NCBI GenBank assembly: GCA_000432175.1
Contig: HF989484.1
Coordinates: 1 to 7,342 of the forward strand
Reading direction: 5' to 3'
Source of the DNA: Eubacterium sp. CAG:786
Lineage (GTDB): Bacteria > Bacillota > Clostridia > Oscillospirales > Ruminococcaceae
Length of the DNA stretch: 7,342 nt
The notes beneath the pieces were generated by a model. It was not told the origin of the DNA and searched no databases. It saw only the letters and a list, made by a program, of their open reading frames with translations. Numbering within the stretch: the first letter of the stretch is position 1; every line of letters begins with the position of its first letter. The translations under genes were made by a program, and so were the position numbers. Below are positions 5,341-7,342 of this stretch, in pieces.

Positions 5341-7203
5341 ATGAAAACAACAATTCGCAGCAGAATACTCAGGTCTTCCTGCATTGCCGCTTCCCTGGCA
5401 TGCTTTGCAGTGGGAATAGCCGGTATTCTCGGCGCATACAGCCTTGCTTCCAGTTCGGGAAAGAAGCTGGGGGATTATGTCACGAATTCCTGTGCGGCAA
5501 CATTCGCCGAGGAATTCACTTATGTTTCCGAAAGCCTTGATAAAGCGGTGCCCTCCGAGGACGGGGACTACACATTTGACAAGGTGTTCATGTACGGGCA
5601 GGACGACAGCTACGACCTGGCAGGCGCCGATACCGAGCTTTCAGCGCTTAATGACGGGGATTTCACATTCACGCAGCCGGTGGTGAATTCCGCAGGCGAC
5701 CGCGTTATTCTTGCCGCAAAGGGGCGGGAGGACGGCGTTATTGTCGGCGAACTTTCCTATGACTACTTCGTGGCTATCCTTGACACGCTGAAGCGCGAGG
5801 ACGACGACCTCGGGTACATAATCCGACCGGACGGCATGCTGCTGCTTGCCAACGACTACGAAACCACGCTCCCCGGCGTTAGCGCCTCCGACCAGCTTGG
5901 TCTGGGGAACATTATGACCGCGCTGAACTCCGGTGAAAGCGGTACTGCCAGCGAACGCAGCCAGACGGCTGGCGGCGCGCGCATGATGTTCACATACAAG
6001 CCGATCTCCGACACCGGGTACTATGTTATCTACGGAACTCCCTGCGCCGAAATTTACAAGACGTTCTACATCGTCATGTCGCTTGTTGTCGTGATAACCA
6101 TAATCGACCTCGTAGTCGCGTTCCTCACTGCGGCAAGGGTTTCCACCAAAATATGCCAGCCCATAGCAGAAGCCACCGACCGCCTTGAAAAGCTCTCTCA
6201 GGGAGATGTGCATTCAGAGTTCCATTCCAACGACCGGGGCGACGAAACGCAGGTGCTGTCAGAAGCAATGCAGCTTACCATCGACCGGCTGTCCTCGTAT
6301 ATCAACGATATCAGCAACGTCCTTTCCGCGCTGAGCAGCGGGGACCTGACGGCTGAAAGCAGCATTGAATACGACGGGGATTTTGCCGGGATAAGGGCTT
6401 CCCTCGACAAGATAACTGCGGAACTTCACGATACCATGAGCGATATACGCGAGGCAGGCTCCCAGGTGCAGAGCGGTGCGGACGCCCTTTCAGATGGCGC
6501 GCAGGTGCTCGCAAAGAACGCCGCTGAGGAAGCCTCCGCGCTCACCGAGATAACCTCCCAGGCAGAAGATATCCGGCAGCGCATAAACGCCACCGCTGAG
6601 AATTCCAGAAGCGCCGCTGAACTCCTCGCAAAGATGAACGAAAGCTCCGCAGAATGCGGCAAAACCATGTCCGACATGACCTCCGCGATGGAAGAGATAC
6701 GCCAGAACAGCGAAGAAATACGCAAGATAGTGACGATGATAGACGACATCGCGTTCCAGACCAACATTCTCGCGCTCAACGCAGCCATTGAAGCCGCAAG
6801 AGCCGGTGAAGCCGGAAAGGGCTTCGCGGTGGTTGCGGACGAGGTAGGCAACCTCGCGGGGAAATCCGCACAGGCTGCGCAGAACACCATGGAACTTGTG
6901 GCAAAAAGCAGCAGTTCCGTCCAGCGCGGAACTGAACTCACCGACGAAACCGAACGCGCGCTCGGCTCGATAAGCGGCTACATAACAAGCTTCGGCGACG
7001 TCATCGGCAGCATAGCCACAGACTCCTCCGGGGAAAGCGAAGCAATAACGCAGATAAACCAGGGACTTGGCAGGATAACCACCGTGGTGCAGTCGAATTC
7101 CGGCGCCGCTGAGAACACCGCAGCCACCGCTGAGGAACTCCGCAGCCAGACCGACGTGCTGTACGGCAGGCTTTCCGCATTCCGGCTGACGAAGGAGAAC
7201 TAA
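5341..7203 (+). CDS. Methyl-accepting chemotaxis protein, two TM segments, Cache-like sensor, tandem HAMP
   Basis: This 620-residue receptor senses an external ligand and signals to CheA/CheW. TM1 is about residues 12-35 and TM2 about 242-265; the 205-residue outer part between them, with GYIIRPDGMLLLAND (158-172), looks like a PDC/Cache sensor fold. HAMP 1 spans about 266-320 (P274, DRLEKLSQGDV) and a second HAMP-like unit about 321-366 (LSALSSGDLTAE, then F348-AGIRASLDKI). The signalling domain runs from about 370 to 620, with the hairpin tip IDDIAFQTNILALNAAIEAARAGE at 467-490 and GKGFAVVADEV to 502. The arginine usual in EVRNLA is glycine here (G503). The C-terminus lacks an NWETF-type receptor-tethering pentapeptide. 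I chose ATG 5341 because AAGGAG is 7 nt upstream; the in-frame ATG codons at 5266 and just after it would lie immediately after the -10 box, at or before the transcription start. The ligand is unknown. Its stop overlaps the next gene's start. Confidence 0.93.
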   Translation: MKTTIRSRILRSSCIAASLACFAVGIAGILGAYSLASSSGKKLGDYVTNSCAATFAEEFTYVSESLDKAVPSEDGDYTFDKVFMYGQDDSYDLAGADTELSALNDGDFTFTQPVVNSAGDRVILAAKGREDGVIVGELSYDYFVAILDTLKREDDDLGYIIRPDGMLLLANDYETTLPGVSASDQLGLGNIMTALNSGESGTASERSQTAGGARMMFTYKPISDTGYYVIYGTPCAEIYKTFYIVMSLVVVITIIDLVVAFLTAARVSTKICQPIAEATDRLEKLSQGDVHSEFHSNDRGDETQVLSEAMQLTIDRLSSYINDISNVLSALSSGDLTAESSIEYDGDFAGIRASLDKITAELHDTMSDIREAGSQVQSGADALSDGAQVLAKNAAEEASALTEITSQAEDIRQRINATAENSRSAAELLAKMNESSAECGKTMSDMTSAMEEIRQNSEEIRKIVTMIDDIAFQTNILALNAAIEAARAGEAGKGFAVVADEVGNLAGKSAQAAQNTMELVAKSSSSVQRGTELTDETERALGSISGYITSFGDVIGSIATDSSGESEAITQINQGLGRITTVVQSNSGAAENTAATAEELRSQTDVLYGRLSAFRLTKEN

Positions 7204-7342
7204 TGGACTACATCGTAGAAAGGCTGTTTTCCCTGCAGGACAAAAAGTACGGCGACTTTCACAGCAGCCTTATCCCGAATATCCCGCGGGAAGCCGTTAT
7301 AGGCGTGCGCACCCCGCAGCTGCGCAGATTAGCGCGGGAAAT
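7203..7342 (+). CDS. AlkD-like DNA alkylation repair protein, N-terminal part, cut by the right window edge
   Basis: Forty-six codons are open from the ATG at 7203-7205 to the window end. The visible sequence MDYIVERLFSLQDKKYGDFHSSLIPNIPREAVIGVRTPQLRRLARE has the typical opening of the AlkD/AlkC HEAT-like family: LxxxxDxKYxxFxxxLIP followed by IGVRTPxLRxLAxE. Members of this family remove N3- and N7-alkylated purines from DNA as glycosylases. The catalytic part lies beyond the edge and cannot be checked. The start overlaps the chemoreceptor stop by 1 nt (TAATG), and AAGGAG sits 5 nt before it inside the receptor's last codons, so the two genes are co-transcribed and probably translationally coupled. 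Confidence 0.85.
   Translation, partial: MDYIVERLFSLQDKKYGDFHSSLIPNIPREAVIGVRTPQLRRLARE

Noticed and set aside
5641..6213. 190-residue minus-strand open frame inside the chemoreceptor gene
   Set aside because: Opposite a full-length receptor with conserved domains, with no promoter or ribosome binding site of its own.

Overview
The window looks like chromosomal DNA from a Gram-positive, probably Clostridia-class (Ruminococcus or Oscillospiraceae-like) bacterium. This is an inference from AAGGAG-type ribosome binding sites, near-perfect sigma-A promoters (TTGACA-17-TATAAT), a lipoprotein signal with a classic lipobox, and clostridial-looking family members (single-domain nucleoside kinase, FliB-like methylase, PilT). 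Coding density is normal. There are eight protein genes, two of them cut by the window edges. No tRNA, rRNA, CRISPR array, insertion sequence or phage gene was seen.

Layout. Reading leftwards on the minus strand, unit A begins at a consensus promoter (1673-1701) whose transcript would start with a perfect 12-bp stem-loop. It encodes a uridine/nucleoside kinase (699-1610), a GNAT acetyltransferase (196-684, 14 nt downstream) and the N-terminus of a FliB-type lysine-N-methylase (1-199, 4-nt ATGA overlap). Unit B, also minus, starts from one or two promoters at 3422-3493. It encodes a CobU-like P-loop protein (2803-3348) that appears to lack the guanylylated histidine, then a full-length PilT-type retraction ATPase (1704-2759). 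Unit C, minus, is a single lipoprotein gene (3731-5101) built of three tandem repeats of about 125 residues; it is followed by a GC-rich 3' tail and a clear intrinsic terminator (3543-3577). Unit D, plus, diverges from C. A perfect sigma-A promoter (5237-5265) drives a two-TM, Cache-like, tandem-HAMP chemoreceptor (5341-7203), and a DNA alkylation repair (AlkD-like) gene starts in a TAATG overlap with its stop and runs off the right edge.

How they may work together. PilT and the chemoreceptor suggest pilus-based surface behaviour and its sensing, with the lipoprotein as an exposed surface protein. No pilin, PilB, CheA/CheW or flagellar gene is visible, so these are inferences from neighbourhood only. 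I do not see a clearly new defence or mobile system. The least explained items are the repeat lipoprotein, the CobU-like protein paired with pilT, and the leader hairpin of the kinase operon.
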